From contig NZ_FMZX01000001.1 in assembly GCF_900101615.1 (NCBI RefSeq), positions 124,001-188,000 of the forward strand: 64,000 nucleotides of DNA. The letters run 5' to 3'. The translations under genes and the position numbers were made by a program. How positions within the stretch are numbered: the first letter of the stretch is position 1; the number at the start of each line of letters is the position of its first letter. The DNA comes from Belnapia rosea. GTDB taxonomy: Bacteria > Pseudomonadota > Alphaproteobacteria > Acetobacterales > Acetobacteraceae. Shown piece after piece: positions 51,651 to 61,340 of the stretch. The notes below the pieces were generated by a model. It worked only from the letters and a program-made list of their open reading frames with translations, was not told the origin of the DNA and did not search any database.

Positions 51651-52934
51651 ATGCCGAGCAGCCGTGAGTATGGGCCGGAACGCGCTGAGGGACCCTTGGC
51701 CCGCTCGGCCATGGCCTTCGTCCTGGCGGGCGGCCGCGGCAGCCGGCTGATGGAGCTCACGGACCGGCGGGCCAAGCCGGCGGTCTATTTCGGCGGCAAG
51801 TCCCGCATCATCGACTTCGCCCTCTCGAATGCGATCAATTCCGGCATCCGCCGCGTCGCGGTGGCGACGCAGTACAAGGCCCATAGTCTCATCCGCCACC
51901 TGCAGCGCGGCTGGACCTTCCTGCGGCCGGAGCGGAACGAGAGCTTCGACATCCTCCCCGCCAGCCAGCGGGTCTCGGAGCAGAATTGGTATCTCGGCAC
52001 CGCCGACGCGGTATTCCAGAACACCGACATCATCGCCGACATGGCGCCGCGCTACATCGTGCTGCTCGCCGGCGACCATATCTACAAGATGGACTATGAG
52101 AAGATGCTGCAGCAGCATGTCGAGCAGGGCGCCGACGTGACGGTCTGCAGCATGGCTGTGCCACGGCTCGAGGCGCGCGGCTTCGGCGTGATGAAGGTCG
52201 ACACCACCGGACGGATCGTCGATTTCGTCGAGAAGCCGGCCGACCCGCCCGGCATCCCGGACCGGCCGGACCTCGCGCTTGCCAGCATGGGCATCTATGT
52301 CTTCGAGACGCGCTACCTGCTGGAGCTGCTGCGGCGGGATGCCGAGGACGCAAGCTCGGAGCATGATTTCGGCAAGGACATCATCCCCTGGATCGTCCGG
52401 AACGGGAAAGCCGTCGCGCATCGCTTCGAGCGGTCCTGCGTCCGTTCCTCCTCCGAGTTCCAGCCCTATTGGCGGGATGTCGGCACGGTGGACGCCTATT
52501 GGGAGGCCAATATCGACCTCACCGATATCGTGCCGCCGCTCGACCTCTTCGACCGCGACTGGCCGATCTGGACCTATGCCGAGATCACCCCGCCGGCCAA
52601 ATTCGTCCACGATGTCGTTGGGCGGCGCGGCGAGGCGATCTCCTCCCTGGTCTCCGGCGGCTGCATCATCTCAGGCGCCTCGGCACATCGCTCGCTGCTC
52701 TTCACCGGCGTGCGCCTGCATTCCTGGTCGCGTCTCGACGGCGCCGTGGTGCTGCCGCAGGTGGATGTCGGCCAGCATGCCCGGCTGACCAATGTGGTGG
52801 TGGACCGCGGCGTGCGGATTCCGCCGGGCCTCGTGGTCGGCGAGGATCCGGAGGAGGATGCGCGGCGCTTCCGCCGCACCGACAAGGGGATCTGCCTCAT
52901 CACCCAGGCGATGCTGGACAAGCTCGAGGCATGA
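51651..52934 (+). CDS. glgC: Glucose-1-phosphate adenylyltransferase
   Basis: A 427-residue ADP-glucose pyrophosphorylase, the committing step of bacterial glycogen synthesis. The N-terminal '[28 protein letters not shown]' region holds the nucleotide and effector sites, '[14 protein letters not shown]' the catalytic Asp, and 'VEKPADPP' the glucose-1-phosphate Lys. A C-terminal left-handed beta-helix follows. GGGAGGGGAG precedes the ATG at 51651. Its stop overlaps the glgA start (ATGA). Confidence 0.95.
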   Translation: MPSSREYGPERAEGPLARSAMAFVLAGGRGSRLMELTDRRAKPAVYFGGKSRIIDFALSNAINSGIRRVAVATQYKAHSLIRHLQRGWTFLRPERNESFDILPASQRVSEQNWYLGTADAVFQNTDIIADMAPRYIVLLAGDHIYKMDYEKMLQQHVEQGADVTVCSMAVPRLEARGFGVMKVDTTGRIVDFVEKPADPPGIPDRPDLALASMGIYVFETRYLLELLRRDAEDASSEHDFGKDIIPWIVRNGKAVAHRFERSCVRSSSEFQPYWRDVGTVDAYWEANIDLTDIVPPLDLFDRDWPIWTYAEITPPAKFVHDVVGRRGEAISSLVSGGCIISGASAHRSLLFTGVRLHSWSRLDGAVVLPQVDVGQHARLTNVVVDRGVRIPPGLVVGEDPEEDARRFRRTDKGICLITQAMLDKLEA

Positions 52935-54358
52935 GCCTGCGCGTTCTGGCGGTTGCCTCGGAATGCTTCCCGATGGTGAAGACGGGTGGGCTGGCGGATG
53001 TCGTGGGCGCGCTCCCGGGGGCGCTGGCGGGTGAGGGGATCGGCGTCACCACCCTGCTGCCCGGCTATCCGGCAGTGCTTGCGGCGCTTCAGGCGACGGA
53101 GACGGCTCGGGACTGGCCGGATTTCTTCGGCGGGCCGGCGCGGCTGCTGCGCGGGCAGGCGGCGGGGCTCGACCTGCTCGTGCTGGATGCGCCGCATCTC
53201 TTCGCCCGGCCCGGCAATCCCTATCTCGGGCCGGATGGGCGGGACTGGGCGGACAATCCGATCCGCTTCGCCGCCCTCGGCGCGGCCGCCGCCACCGCCG
53301 CCGAGGGGTTCGACGCGCTGCATGCGCATGACTGGCAGGCGGGCCTTGCCGGCGCCTATCTGCGGCTGAACCTGCGGGGCGCGATGCCCCTCGTCTTCAC
53401 CATCCACAACCTCGCCTTCCAGGGCCAATACCCGGCGGGTCTTTTCCCCCGGCTCGGCCTGCCCGCTGCGGCCTTCACGGTGGAGGGGGTGGAGTATTTC
53501 GGCGAGGTCGGCTTCCTCAAATCCGGCCTCTTCTACGCCGACCGCATCACCACCGTCTCGCCGACCTATGCCGCCGAGATCCGCACGACGCAGGGCGGAA
53601 TGGGCCTCGACGGGCTGCTGCGGAGCCGCGGCGCCATGGTGAGCGGCATCCTCAACGGCCTCGACACCGCGGAATGGGACCCGGCGGCCGATCCGCATCT
53701 CGCCGCGCGCTTCTCGGCGGCGAATCCGGCGCCGCGGGCGGCCAACAAGGCGGCGCTGCAGGCGCGGTTCGGCCTGGCGGAGCAGGCAGGGGCGCCGCTC
53801 TTCCTCTTCGTCGGGCGGCTCGCCTGGCAGAAGGGGATCGACCTGGTGCTGGACGCGCTGCCGGCGCTGCTGGCCGAGGGCGGGCAACTCGCCATCCTCG
53901 GCACCGGTGACCGGGCGCTGGAGGCGCGCTGCCTGGAGGCGGCAGCCGCCCATCCCGGCCGGGTCGGCACGGTGATCGGCTTCGATGAGGGGCTGGCACG
54001 GCTGGGCTATGGCGGAGCGGATGCGGTGCTGGTGCCCTCCCGCTTCGAGCCCTGCGGCCTCGCGCAGCTCTGCGCGCTGCGCTATGGCGCGCCGCCGGTG
54101 GTGGCACGGGTCGGCGGCCTCGCCGATACGGTGATCGATGCCAATGAGGCCGCGCTGGCGGCCGGCGCGGCGACCGGGGTGCAATTCGCCCCGCCCTCGG
54201 CGGAGGCCCTGGCTGCGGCGCTGCATCGCATGGCCGCCCTCTACCGCGATGCGCCGGGCTGGGCGCGGATGCAACGCAACGCGCTTCAGGCGGATGTCTC
54301 CTGGGCGCGCTCGGCGGGGCGATATGCGGCGCTGTTCCGGTCCCTGATCCATGGCTGA
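52931..54358 (+). CDS. glgA: Glycogen synthase (ADP-glucose type)
   Basis: A 475-residue GT5 enzyme extending alpha-1,4-glucan from ADP-glucose. The '[16 protein letters not shown]' loop (residues 17-32), '[16 protein letters not shown]', '[20 protein letters not shown]' and '[18 protein letters not shown]' are the standard motifs, all intact. It overlaps glgC by ATGA and glgX by eight bases, so synthesis and debranching are coupled. Confidence 0.95.
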   Translation: MSLRVLAVASECFPMVKTGGLADVVGALPGALAGEGIGVTTLLPGYPAVLAALQATETARDWPDFFGGPARLLRGQAAGLDLLVLDAPHLFARPGNPYLGPDGRDWADNPIRFAALGAAAATAAEGFDALHAHDWQAGLAGAYLRLNLRGAMPLVFTIHNLAFQGQYPAGLFPRLGLPAAAFTVEGVEYFGEVGFLKSGLFYADRITTVSPTYAAEIRTTQGGMGLDGLLRSRGAMVSGILNGLDTAEWDPAADPHLAARFSAANPAPRAANKAALQARFGLAEQAGAPLFLFVGRLAWQKGIDLVLDALPALLAEGGQLAILGTGDRALEARCLEAAAAHPGRVGTVIGFDEGLARLGYGGADAVLVPSRFEPCGLAQLCALRYGAPPVVARVGGLADTVIDANEAALAAGAATGVQFAPPSAEALAAALHRMAALYRDAPGWARMQRNALQADVSWARSAGRYAALFRSLIHG

Positions 54359-56303
54359 GCCGCCGGTCGGCGTCCTGGCCGAGGAGGGGGGCCTGCGTGT
54401 CGGGGTGGTGGCGCCCGATGCGACCGCCATCGAATTCTGCCTCTTCGAAGGCGAGAGGGAGGTAGCGCGGCATCGCCTCCGCGACCGCACCGGTGCCGTC
54501 TGGCATGGGCATGTGCCGGGTGTGCGGCCCGGGGCGTGCTACGGCTTCCGCGCGCATGGGCCCTGGGCGCCGGGCGAGGGGCATCGCTTCAACCCGGCCA
54601 AGCTGCTGGTGGACCCTTGGGCGACGGCGCTCGATCGCGGCTTCCGCCTGCATCCCGCCCTGTTCGACACGGGTGAGCGGCCGGACGAGACCGACAGCGC
54701 GCCCTTCGTCCCGAAGGCCATCATCGCCGCCCCAGCCCCGCCGCCCATGCCGCTGCCATCCCTGCCGGGCGGCCCTAGGGTGATCTACGAGGCGCATGTC
54801 CGCGGCTTCACCATGCGCCACCCGGCCATCCCGGAGGCCATTCGCGGCACCTTCGCCGGCCTCGCCCATCCGGCCGCCATCGCCTATCTGCAGGCGCTCG
54901 GCGTCACCCATGTCGAGTTGCTGCCGGTGGCGGCTGGGGTGGATGAGCGGCACCTGCCGCCGCTCGGCCTCACCAACTACTGGAACTACAACCCGGTTGC
55001 CTGGCTCGTGCCCTGTCCGCGCCTGGCCCCGGGCGGCATGGCGGAGGTGCGGGCCGCCGTTGCGGCGCTGCGGGCGGCCGGCATCGGCACCATCCTCGAT
55101 GTCGTCTTCAACCACAGTGGCGAGAGCGATGCGGAGGGGCCGACCCTCTCGCTGCGCGGACTCGGCAATGCGGCCTTCTACCGCACGCGCGGCGCCGGCT
55201 ATGCCAATGACGCGGGCACCGGCAATACGCTGGCGCTGGAGCGGCCCTGGCCGATGCGCCTGGTGATGGATGCGCTGCGGCACTGGGCGGTGCAGGCCGG
55301 GGTGGCGGGATTCCGGCTCGACCTCGCCGCCACCCTCGGGCGGCGGGAGGACGGCTTCGACCCGCAGGCGCCGCTGCTCAATGCGATGCGCCAGGACCCG
55401 GTGCTGCGCGAGCTGCTCATCATCGCCGAGCCCTGGGATATCGGGATGGGCGGCTACCAGCTTGGCCGCTTTCCCGCCGGCTGGGGCGAATGGAATGACC
55501 GCTTCCGCGACACCACACGCCGCTTCTGGCGGGGCGATGGCGGGTTGCTCGGCGAATTCGCCACCTGCCTCGCCGGCTCCGCCGATATCTTCGGCGCCGA
55601 CCGGCCGGTGACGGACAGCGTCAATTTCATCACCGCGCATGACGGCTTCACCTTGGCCGACCTCGTCGCCTTCACCGAGCGTCGCAATTGGGCGAATGGC
55701 GAGGAGAACCGGGACGGCACCGGGGAGAACCATTCCTGGAACCATGGCGTCGAGGGGCCGACGGAGGATGCCGGGGTGCTCGCCCGCCGGGCCGGCGATG
55801 TCCGGGCGCTGCTCGGCTTGCTGCTCGCGGCGCGCGGCACGCCGATGCTCTCCATGGGCGACGAGGCGGGACGGAGCCAGGGCGGCAACAACAATGCCTA
55901 CGCGCAGGACAACCCCCTTTCCTGGTTGGACTGGGAGGGGATCGACTGGGACCTCGTGGAATTCACCGCCGCGCTGGTGCAGGCGCGGCTGGCCCATCCG
56001 GCGCTGCATGACGGCCGACCCCTGACCGGCGAGGCCGTTGACGAGACCGGCATCCCCGATGTCGAGTGGCGGCGAGCGGAGGGTGGCCCGCCGGACTGGG
56101 ACGGGGGCCGGAGCCTCGCGGTGGCGTTCTACGCCGCGGGCGATCGTGTGCTCGTCGCCATCAATGGCGACGCGGAGGCCGTGGCGCTGGTCCCGCCCGT
56201 GCCGCGCCACGGCTTTGCCTGGACGGTTCTGGCCGACAGCGCCGGGGCGGCGGGCGACCTCGCCCCCCGCAGCCTCCGCCTCCTGGCCGAAAGCCCGGCC
56301 TGA
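54351..56303 (+). CDS. glgX: Glycogen debranching enzyme
   Basis: A 650-residue GH13 isoamylase-type enzyme cutting alpha-1,6 branch points. An N-terminal CBM48 module (about 1-95) precedes the catalytic barrel with nucleophile D324 ('GFRLDLAATL'), acid/base E360 ('IIAEPWD') and D431 ('TAHDGFT'). 'NYWNYNP' and 'GEENRDGTGENHSWN' are GlgX hallmarks. No branching enzyme (glgB) accompanies it, though branching must exist for GlgX to be useful. Its stop is three bases from the convergent livM-like stop. Confidence 0.95.
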   Translation: MAEPPVGVLAEEGGLRVGVVAPDATAIEFCLFEGEREVARHRLRDRTGAVWHGHVPGVRPGACYGFRAHGPWAPGEGHRFNPAKLLVDPWATALDRGFRLHPALFDTGERPDETDSAPFVPKAIIAAPAPPPMPLPSLPGGPRVIYEAHVRGFTMRHPAIPEAIRGTFAGLAHPAAIAYLQALGVTHVELLPVAAGVDERHLPPLGLTNYWNYNPVAWLVPCPRLAPGGMAEVRAAVAALRAAGIGTILDVVFNHSGESDAEGPTLSLRGLGNAAFYRTRGAGYANDAGTGNTLALERPWPMRLVMDALRHWAVQAGVAGFRLDLAATLGRREDGFDPQAPLLNAMRQDPVLRELLIIAEPWDIGMGGYQLGRFPAGWGEWNDRFRDTTRRFWRGDGGLLGEFATCLAGSADIFGADRPVTDSVNFITAHDGFTLADLVAFTERRNWANGEENRDGTGENHSWNHGVEGPTEDAGVLARRAGDVRALLGLLLAARGTPMLSMGDEAGRSQGGNNNAYAQDNPLSWLDWEGIDWDLVEFTAALVQARLAHPALHDGRPLTGEAVDETGIPDVEWRRAEGGPPDWDGGRSLAVAFYAAGDRVLVAINGDAEAVALVPPVPRHGFAWTVLADSAGAAGDLAPRSLRLLAESPA

Positions 56304-56306
56304 CCG

Positions 56307-57284
56307 CTACTTCGCCGCGACCGGCAGGCCGAGCGGTGCGGCGGCGCTGCGCCGCTTGCGCTCGACGATGCCGACGATGCCGCGCGGCAGGTAGATCATG
56401 AAGAGCACCAGCAGGATGCCGTAGATCAGCGGCGCGCCGCCGGTGAACTCCGTGCCGAAGGCGATGCGCAGCCCCTCCTCCAGCCCGATGGTGATGATGG
56501 CACCGACGGTCGGCCCGAGCGGTGCATACATGCCGCCGGCGATGGCGCCGAAGACGATCTGCAGCGAGATGCCGAGGCCGGCGAGCGATTCCGGATTGAG
56601 GTACATCCGGTACTGCGCCGTCAGTGCGCCGGCCAGCGCGGCGAGGGCTGTCGAGATCACCGTGACGCGCAGCTTCTCCCGCGTCACCCGGATGCCGATG
56701 GAGGCGGCCGCCTCCTCGTCCTCGGAGATGGCCGCGAGCGCCTTCGAGGCCATGGACCGGTCGAGCAGCCACCAGGCCAGCAGCCCGCCCGCCCAGGCCA
56801 GCAGCGCCAGCCACCAGAAGCCCGCCTTGTCGAACTGCATCGCCAGGAAGGCCTGGTCGGCCGGCACCCGGTCCGGCGTCATGCCGAGCGAGCCGCCGGT
56901 ATGCTCGCGCAGCGCGGTGATGAGGATGCGGACGATCTCGCCGGCGGCCAGAGTCACCAGCGCGAAGTAATGGCCGACGACCTTCAGCCGGAAGCAGGGA
57001 TAGCCGAGCATGACGCCGACCAGCGCCGCCAGCCCGACCGCGACCGGGATGCCGATCCATGGGCTGAGGCCGGCCATGTTCCAGAGCAGCGCCATGGTAT
57101 AGGCGCCGATGCCGAGGAAGGCGCCATGGCCGAAGGAGACGAGGCCGTAGCGCCCCATCATGGCCCAGCCGGTCCCGGCGACCGCGGTCAGCAGCACGGT
57201 GACGCCGAGATGGATGAAGTAGTCGGGCGGCGAGAGCAGCGGGATGCAGGCCAGCGCCAGCAGCAGGGGGATGACGTATCTCAT
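56307..57284 (-). CDS. livM: Branched-chain amino-acid-type ABC permease (LivM-like)
   Basis: A 325-residue inner-membrane permease with about nine helices. 'GRYGLVSFGHGAFLGIGAYT', 'YPCFRLKVVGHYFALVTLAAGEIV', split across the first third, and the EAA-like 'SEDEEAAASIGIRVTREKL' are LivM markers. It overlaps the LivH-like gene by ATGA. The transported ligand may be an amino acid or another amide or aromatic acid, since these systems are broad in this group. Confidence 0.9.
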   Translation of the reverse strand: MRYVIPLLLALACIPLLSPPDYFIHLGVTVLLTAVAGTGWAMMGRYGLVSFGHGAFLGIGAYTMALLWNMAGLSPWIGIPVAVGLAALVGVMLGYPCFRLKVVGHYFALVTLAAGEIVRILITALREHTGGSLGMTPDRVPADQAFLAMQFDKAGFWWLALLAWAGGLLAWWLLDRSMASKALAAISEDEEAAASIGIRVTREKLRVTVISTALAALAGALTAQYRMYLNPESLAGLGISLQIVFGAIAGGMYAPLGPTVGAIITIGLEEGLRIAFGTEFTGGAPLIYGILLVLFMIYLPRGIVGIVERKRRSAAAPLGLPVAAK

Positions 57285-58135
57285 CGGGCGAACAGCCCCC
57301 TCGGCCGGGCGAAGATGGTGACGATGAAGAAGCCGAAGGCAACGACATAGGAGAATTCGGTCGTCCCCCAGAAGCCGCCGACCGAGACGATGATGCCCAT
57401 GAGGAAGGCGGCCAGGAAGCCGCCCAGCATGTTGCCGAGCCCGCCCATGACGCAGATCATGAAGGTGATCGGCCCGAAGGAGAGGCCGACGAAGGGATGG
57501 ACGTCGAGCTGCACCACCAGCAGGCAGGCGGCGAGCCCGGCCAGGGCCCCGCCCACCGCCGAGGCGATCAGGTAGATGCGCTGCGGATCGACGCCCATCA
57601 GCGGCATCACCTCCCGGTCGCGGGCGATGGCGCGGATGGCGGTCCCGACATAGGTGAATTTCAGGAAGGCCCACAGCACCGCCGCTCCCAGGAGCGCCGC
57701 GCAGAAGGCCGCCAGCTTGGTGCCGCTGACGAAGATCTCGCCCACCTCCATCGGCGGCATGTCGACGCCGAGGCTGCGGAAATCGGTGCGGAAGATCAGC
57801 GTCATCGCGCCCTGGAGCAGGAAGAGCACGCCGCCCGTCGCCAGGACCTGGTTGATCGGCGGCGCTGCCAGCAGGGGCCGCACCACCAGCAGGTGCAGCA
57901 GCACGCCGAGCAGCGCGACCACCGGCAGGCAGGCGCCGAAGGCGAGCGGCAGCGGCCAGCCGAGCTGGGTATAGAGGAACCAGACGGCATACATGCCGAC
58001 CATCACCAGCTCCGCATAGCAGAGCCAGACAACGTCCACGACGCCGAAGACGAGGTTCAGCCCGAGCGCCGGCAGGGCGAAGACGCCGCCGAGCAGGATG
58101 CCGTTGACGATGGCCTCCAGCAGGAAGGGATCCAT
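57281..58135 (-). CDS. livH: Branched-chain amino-acid-type ABC permease (LivH-like)
   Basis: A 284-residue permease with about eight helices, with 'GLNLVFGVVDVVWLCYAELVMVGMY' over the first helices and the coupling loop 'TAIRAIARDREVMPLMGVD'. AAGGAGG precedes its ATG at 58135, so it is translated independently despite being fourth in the cluster. It pairs with the LivM-like permease downstream. Confidence 0.9.
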   Translation of the reverse strand: MDPFLLEAIVNGILLGGVFALPALGLNLVFGVVDVVWLCYAELVMVGMYAVWFLYTQLGWPLPLAFGACLPVVALLGVLLHLLVVRPLLAAPPINQVLATGGVLFLLQGAMTLIFRTDFRSLGVDMPPMEVGEIFVSGTKLAAFCAALLGAAVLWAFLKFTYVGTAIRAIARDREVMPLMGVDPQRIYLIASAVGGALAGLAACLLVVQLDVHPFVGLSFGPITFMICVMGGLGNMLGGFLAAFLMGIIVSVGGFWGTTEFSYVVAFGFFIVTIFARPRGLFAR

Positions 58136-58157
58136 GGGTCCTCCTTGTGAGAACCGG

Positions 58158-58195
58158 CCGATTCACGTCGTCGGGCTGCGCCCTCCGCCGATCGG
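58158..58195 (+). repeat. Possible third, divergent copy of the structured repeat
   Basis: CGATTCACGTCGTCGG... at 58159-58194 shares GATTCACGTC, a central C/G pattern and the closing CGATC with copy A, two bases shorter. The outer stem is CCGAT/ATCGG, replacing TGAT/ATCA. It lies in the 64-base gap between livF and livH. Confidence 0.4.
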
Positions 58196-58199
58196 ACGG

Positions 58200-58958
58200 T
58201 CAGTGCCCCCCGAGATAGCTGCGACGGATGGCGGGGTCGGCGGCGAGCTCGGAGGAACGTCCCTCGGCGGCGACGCGGCCGGTTTCCAGCACATAGGCGC
58301 GGTCCACGACGCGCAGCACCTGCGCCACGTTCTGCTCGACGATCAGCACCGTCAGCCCCTCCTCGCGGATGCGGCGGACGAGGTCGAAGACCTGCTTCAC
58401 CACGATCGGGGCGAGGCCGGCCGATGGCTCGTCCAGCAGCAGGATGCGCGGGGCGCACATCAGCGCCCGGCCGATGGCGCACATCTGCTGTTCGCCGCCC
58501 GACATGGTGCCGGCCAGCTGGTGGCGCCGCTGCTTCATCTTCGGGAAGAGGTCGTAGACCCGGTCCCGCCGCTCCGCGAAATGCGCCCGCGCCGCTGGGG
58601 AGAAGGCGCCGACCTTCAGGTTCTCCTCCACGGTCAGGTGCGGGAAGAGGCGGCGGTTCTCCGGCACATGGGCGATGCCGAGGGCGGGGAGCTGGTGCGG
58701 CGGCGTCCGCGCCAGATCCTGCCCGCCGAAGCGCAGCGTGCCGGCGGTCGGGCGGATAAGGCCGGAGATGACGCGGAGCAGCGTCGTCTTGCCCGCACCG
58801 TTGGGGCCGACGACGCCCACCGCCTCGCCCGGCTCGACGCGGAGGCTGATGCCGAACAGGGCCTGGAAGTCGCCATAGCCGGCATGGATGCCGGAAAGCT
58901 CCAGCGTCCCGCCCGATGGCGACTGTGGCGCGGCGCGGGTGTCGAGGGCGGCGCTCAT
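58200..58958 (-). CDS. livF: Branched-chain amino-acid-type ABC ATPase (LivF-like)
   Basis: A 252-residue ATPase: Walker A 'VGPNGAGKTTLLRVISG', 'VPENRRLFPHLTVEENL' at the Q-loop (Glu in the LivF manner), signature 'MSGGEQQMCAIGRAL', Walker B 'ILLLDEPSAGLAP' and 'VEQN' in place of the switch His segment, all usual for LivF. An N-terminal extension of about 18 residues is present. It overlaps livG by ATGA. Confidence 0.92.
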   Translation of the reverse strand: MSAALDTRAAPQSPSGGTLELSGIHAGYGDFQALFGISLRVEPGEAVGVVGPNGAGKTTLLRVISGLIRPTAGTLRFGGQDLARTPPHQLPALGIAHVPENRRLFPHLTVEENLKVGAFSPAARAHFAERRDRVYDLFPKMKQRRHQLAGTMSGGEQQMCAIGRALMCAPRILLLDEPSAGLAPIVVKQVFDLVRRIREEGLTVLIVEQNVAQVLRVVDRAYVLETGRVAAEGRSSELAADPAIRRSYLGGH

Positions 58959-59704
58959 GCGGCGCGACTCTCGGGCGGGCCGAGATAGACCTCGGCCACG
59001 CGCTCATCGGCCTGCGCCGCCTCGGGCGTTCCCTGGAAGATCACCGCACCATGGTCGAGCACCACGACGCGATCGACGACGGAGAGCAGCACGCCCATGA
59101 TGTGCTCCACCCAGACGATGGTGATGCCACGCTCGTCGCGGATGCGCTTCAGCATGGCGGCCGCCTGGTGCATCTCGGCGGTGTCCAGCCCGCCGAGGCT
59201 CTCATCCGCCAGCAGCAGCCGCGGCTGGGTGGCGAGCGCCCGGGCCAGCTCCAGCTTCTTCAGCCCGGCGGCGCCGAGGCCCTGCGTCGTCGCATGCGGG
59301 TCGTCGGGCAGCTGGGCGAGGCGCAGCGCATCGCGCGCCCGGGTCTCCGCTTCGTCGCGGCTGATATGCCCGCCGGCGCCGTAATGCGCGGCGAGCACGG
59401 CATTCTCCAGCAGGGAGAGACCGCGGAAGGGGCGGGGGATCTGGAAGGTTCGGCCGATACCCCGGCGGCAGGTCTCGTCCGCCGTCAGCCCGCCGATCTC
59501 CTCCCCGGCCAGCCGCACCGAGCCCGAACTCGGCTTCAGCATGCCGGCGATGCAGTTGAAGCTCGTGCTCTTGCCCGAGCCGTTCGGCCCGAGCAGGCCG
59601 AGGATCTCGCCCCGGCCTACGGCGAAGGAGACATTGTCGACCGCGGTGAAGCCACCGAACCGCTTGGTGAGCCCGGCGACCTCCAGCAGCGGAGCCGCGC
59701 TCAT
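58955..59704 (-). CDS. livG: Branched-chain amino-acid-type ABC ATPase (LivG-like)
   Basis: A 249-residue ATPase with Walker A 'LGPNGSGKSTSFNCIAG', the LivG phrase 'RRGIGRTFQIPRPFRGLSLLEN', Walker B 'LLLADESLGGLD' and 'VEHIMGVLLSVVDR'. The signature is 'GAAGLKKLELARAL', with L-G-A-A-G-L-K-K in place of the canonical LSGGQ-like LSYGQQR, a somewhat degenerate but recognisable form. Coupled by ATGA to both the binding protein and livF genes. Confidence 0.9.
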   Translation of the reverse strand: MSAAPLLEVAGLTKRFGGFTAVDNVSFAVGRGEILGLLGPNGSGKSTSFNCIAGMLKPSSGSVRLAGEEIGGLTADETCRRGIGRTFQIPRPFRGLSLLENAVLAAHYGAGGHISRDEAETRARDALRLAQLPDDPHATTQGLGAAGLKKLELARALATQPRLLLADESLGGLDTAEMHQAAAMLKRIRDERGITIVWVEHIMGVLLSVVDRVVVLDHGAVIFQGTPEAAQADERVAEVYLGPPESRAA

Positions 59705-61020
59705 CGGGCGGCGTAGGCGTTGCTGGCGGGCAGGGGCATGACGACCGGCTGGCCGAGCGCCGCGGGCCAGACCACCTTCGACTTGCCGTTCTCGAACTGC
59801 ATGACCACCGCGATGCTGCGTTCGTTCTGCCCCGCCATGGGGTTGCCGGGAGGCGCGAATTTCACGCCATAGCCCTGGATGGTGCCGCCGGTCGGCACGT
59901 CCACCTCGAGCGCCGCCTCCCGCAGCGCATCGGCGGTCATCCCGCCGGTCTTCCGCACGGCGGGCTTGAGCACGTGCTCGAGGAAGATCCAGGTGTTGTT
60001 GAAGCCCATGGAGGCATGGGTCGGCGGGTCGCTCAGCTTATGCTTGGCCTGGAACCGGTCCATGAAGGTCTTGGCCAGGTCGCCGACCCCGGGCTGCAGC
60101 TTGCTCCAGTCGAGCATCTGGGTCGCGGCCGGGTCCACGTTGCACATGTAGTTGACGTCCTGGCCGAAGGTTTCGCTCAGCCGGTCGATCTGCGACCAGC
60201 CGGCCCCATGGCCGATCAGCATCTTGAAGCGCAGCCCGCCCGATTTCGCCTGGCGGAGGAAAAGCGTGATATCCGGGTTGTAGCCAACCTGCAGGACGAT
60301 ATCCGGCCGCTCCCGCCGCAGCTTCGTCACCAGGGTCGAAAGGTCGGGCGCGGTTGCCGAATAGGCCTCCTTCAGCACGATCGGCATGTTGCGCTGCCTG
60401 GCATTCGCCTCGATCGCCGCGGCGACGCCGGTGCCGTAGGGCCCATCCTCGTAGATGACGCCGAGCTTCACCTTGTCGGGCGCGATGCCGAGCTTCGCCT
60501 GGGCGTTGTCGGCGATGGCGGAAATAGAGCCCTCGCCATACTGGTCGGAATGCACGGTGGGGCGGAAGACATAGCGGAAATTCTTGTCCTTCAGCACCGC
60601 GGTCGCGATGGCCGAGGTGATCCACATCATCTTCCTCGCCTGCTCGAACCGGCCCGAGAGCGGCACGGCATGGGCCGAGGAATAGATCCCCGTCACCACC
60701 TCCAGCCGTTCCTGGCCGAGCAGCCGCTCCATCTCGTTGATGGCGACGTCGGCCTTGCTCTGGCTATCGGCCGTGATGGCCTGGACCGGGCGGCCATCGA
60801 CCCCGCCACGCTCGTTGAACAACTCGATCGCCACCTCGGCGCCCCAGAAGAGCGGCTGGCTGCCGGCACCGGCGAAGGGGCCGGAGAGGTCGGTCATGAC
60901 CCCGACCCGGAGCGGGTCGCCCCCGCGCGCCGGGCCCTGGGCGCGCGCCACCGTGGCGGGAATGGTGAGGGCCGCGCCGGCCTGCAGCAGGCCGCGACGG
61001 GTGCTCCCGAATGCCTTCAT
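59701..61020 (-). CDS. Periplasmic amino-acid/amide-binding protein (LivK-type)
   Basis: A 439-residue type I periplasmic receptor, larger than E. coli LivJ/K (about 370). The signal peptide has a twin-arginine-like start (STRRGLLQAGAALTIPATVARA). 'RVGVMTDLSGPFAGAGSQPLFWGAEVA', 'YSSAHAVPLSGRFEQARKM' and 'YEDGPYGTG' follow the ligand-binding pattern of amide-urea-amino-acid receptors. It heads the operon with livG, livF, livH and livM. The length suggests short-chain amides, aromatic acids or a similar ligand rather than leucine. Confidence 0.9.
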   Translation of the reverse strand: MKAFGSTRRGLLQAGAALTIPATVARAQGPARGGDPLRVGVMTDLSGPFAGAGSQPLFWGAEVAIELFNERGGVDGRPVQAITADSQSKADVAINEMERLLGQERLEVVTGIYSSAHAVPLSGRFEQARKMMWITSAIATAVLKDKNFRYVFRPTVHSDQYGEGSISAIADNAQAKLGIAPDKVKLGVIYEDGPYGTGVAAAIEANARQRNMPIVLKEAYSATAPDLSTLVTKLRRERPDIVLQVGYNPDITLFLRQAKSGGLRFKMLIGHGAGWSQIDRLSETFGQDVNYMCNVDPAATQMLDWSKLQPGVGDLAKTFMDRFQAKHKLSDPPTHASMGFNNTWIFLEHVLKPAVRKTGGMTADALREAALEVDVPTGGTIQGYGVKFAPPGNPMAGQNERSIAVVMQFENGKSKVVWPAALGQPVVMPLPASNAYAAR

Positions 61021-61340
61021 CTGGCGTCTCTCCCTGGTGCCGCTGCCCTCTGCCGGGGCGCGTGCGGAACAGAGCGAAGCCCGGCTGCGGGGTCGCCGTC
61101 AAGCGAGAGCCGCGGCCGCCGCTACTTTCGGTTCCGGGCGGCGATCGTCACCATCATCACGACGACCATGATCACCACCCCCGTGCGGTGCTGGCTGATC
61201 CATTCAAGCGCCTGTTCGATCGGCATGCGGCCCTCCTGCCTGGATGGTGGGCCGGCGCCCCGCCCGCGCCAAGGCCCGGGACGGATGGCTCCGCCGCCGC
61301 CTGGCGGCTAGCCTCGACGGCGGCAAGCGGAGACGAGGCG
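61021..61340. other. 320-base gap holding only a tiny ORF
   Basis: Apart from the 34-codon ORF at 61122-61226 nothing coding is visible. The right end has a 6-bp stem GCCTCG/CGAGGC (61311-61316, 61334-61339) that would cover the GAGG ribosome-binding site of the amidohydrolase gene. Promoters for the liv operon (minus) and the amidohydrolase (plus) must lie here, but no clear consensus stands out. Confidence 0.4.
61122..61226 (-). CDS. 34-residue single-span membrane protein
   Basis: MPIEQALEWISQHRTGVVIM opens an amphipathic segment followed by a Val/Met-rich membrane helix, ending 'AARNRK' (positive-inside anchor). GGAGGG lies five bases before the ATG at 61226, which is the main argument that it is translated. 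It precedes the liv binding-protein gene on the same strand by about 100 bases. Function unknown; too short for family assignment by eye. Confidence 0.5.
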   Translation of the reverse strand: MPIEQALEWISQHRTGVVIMVVVMMVTIAARNRK

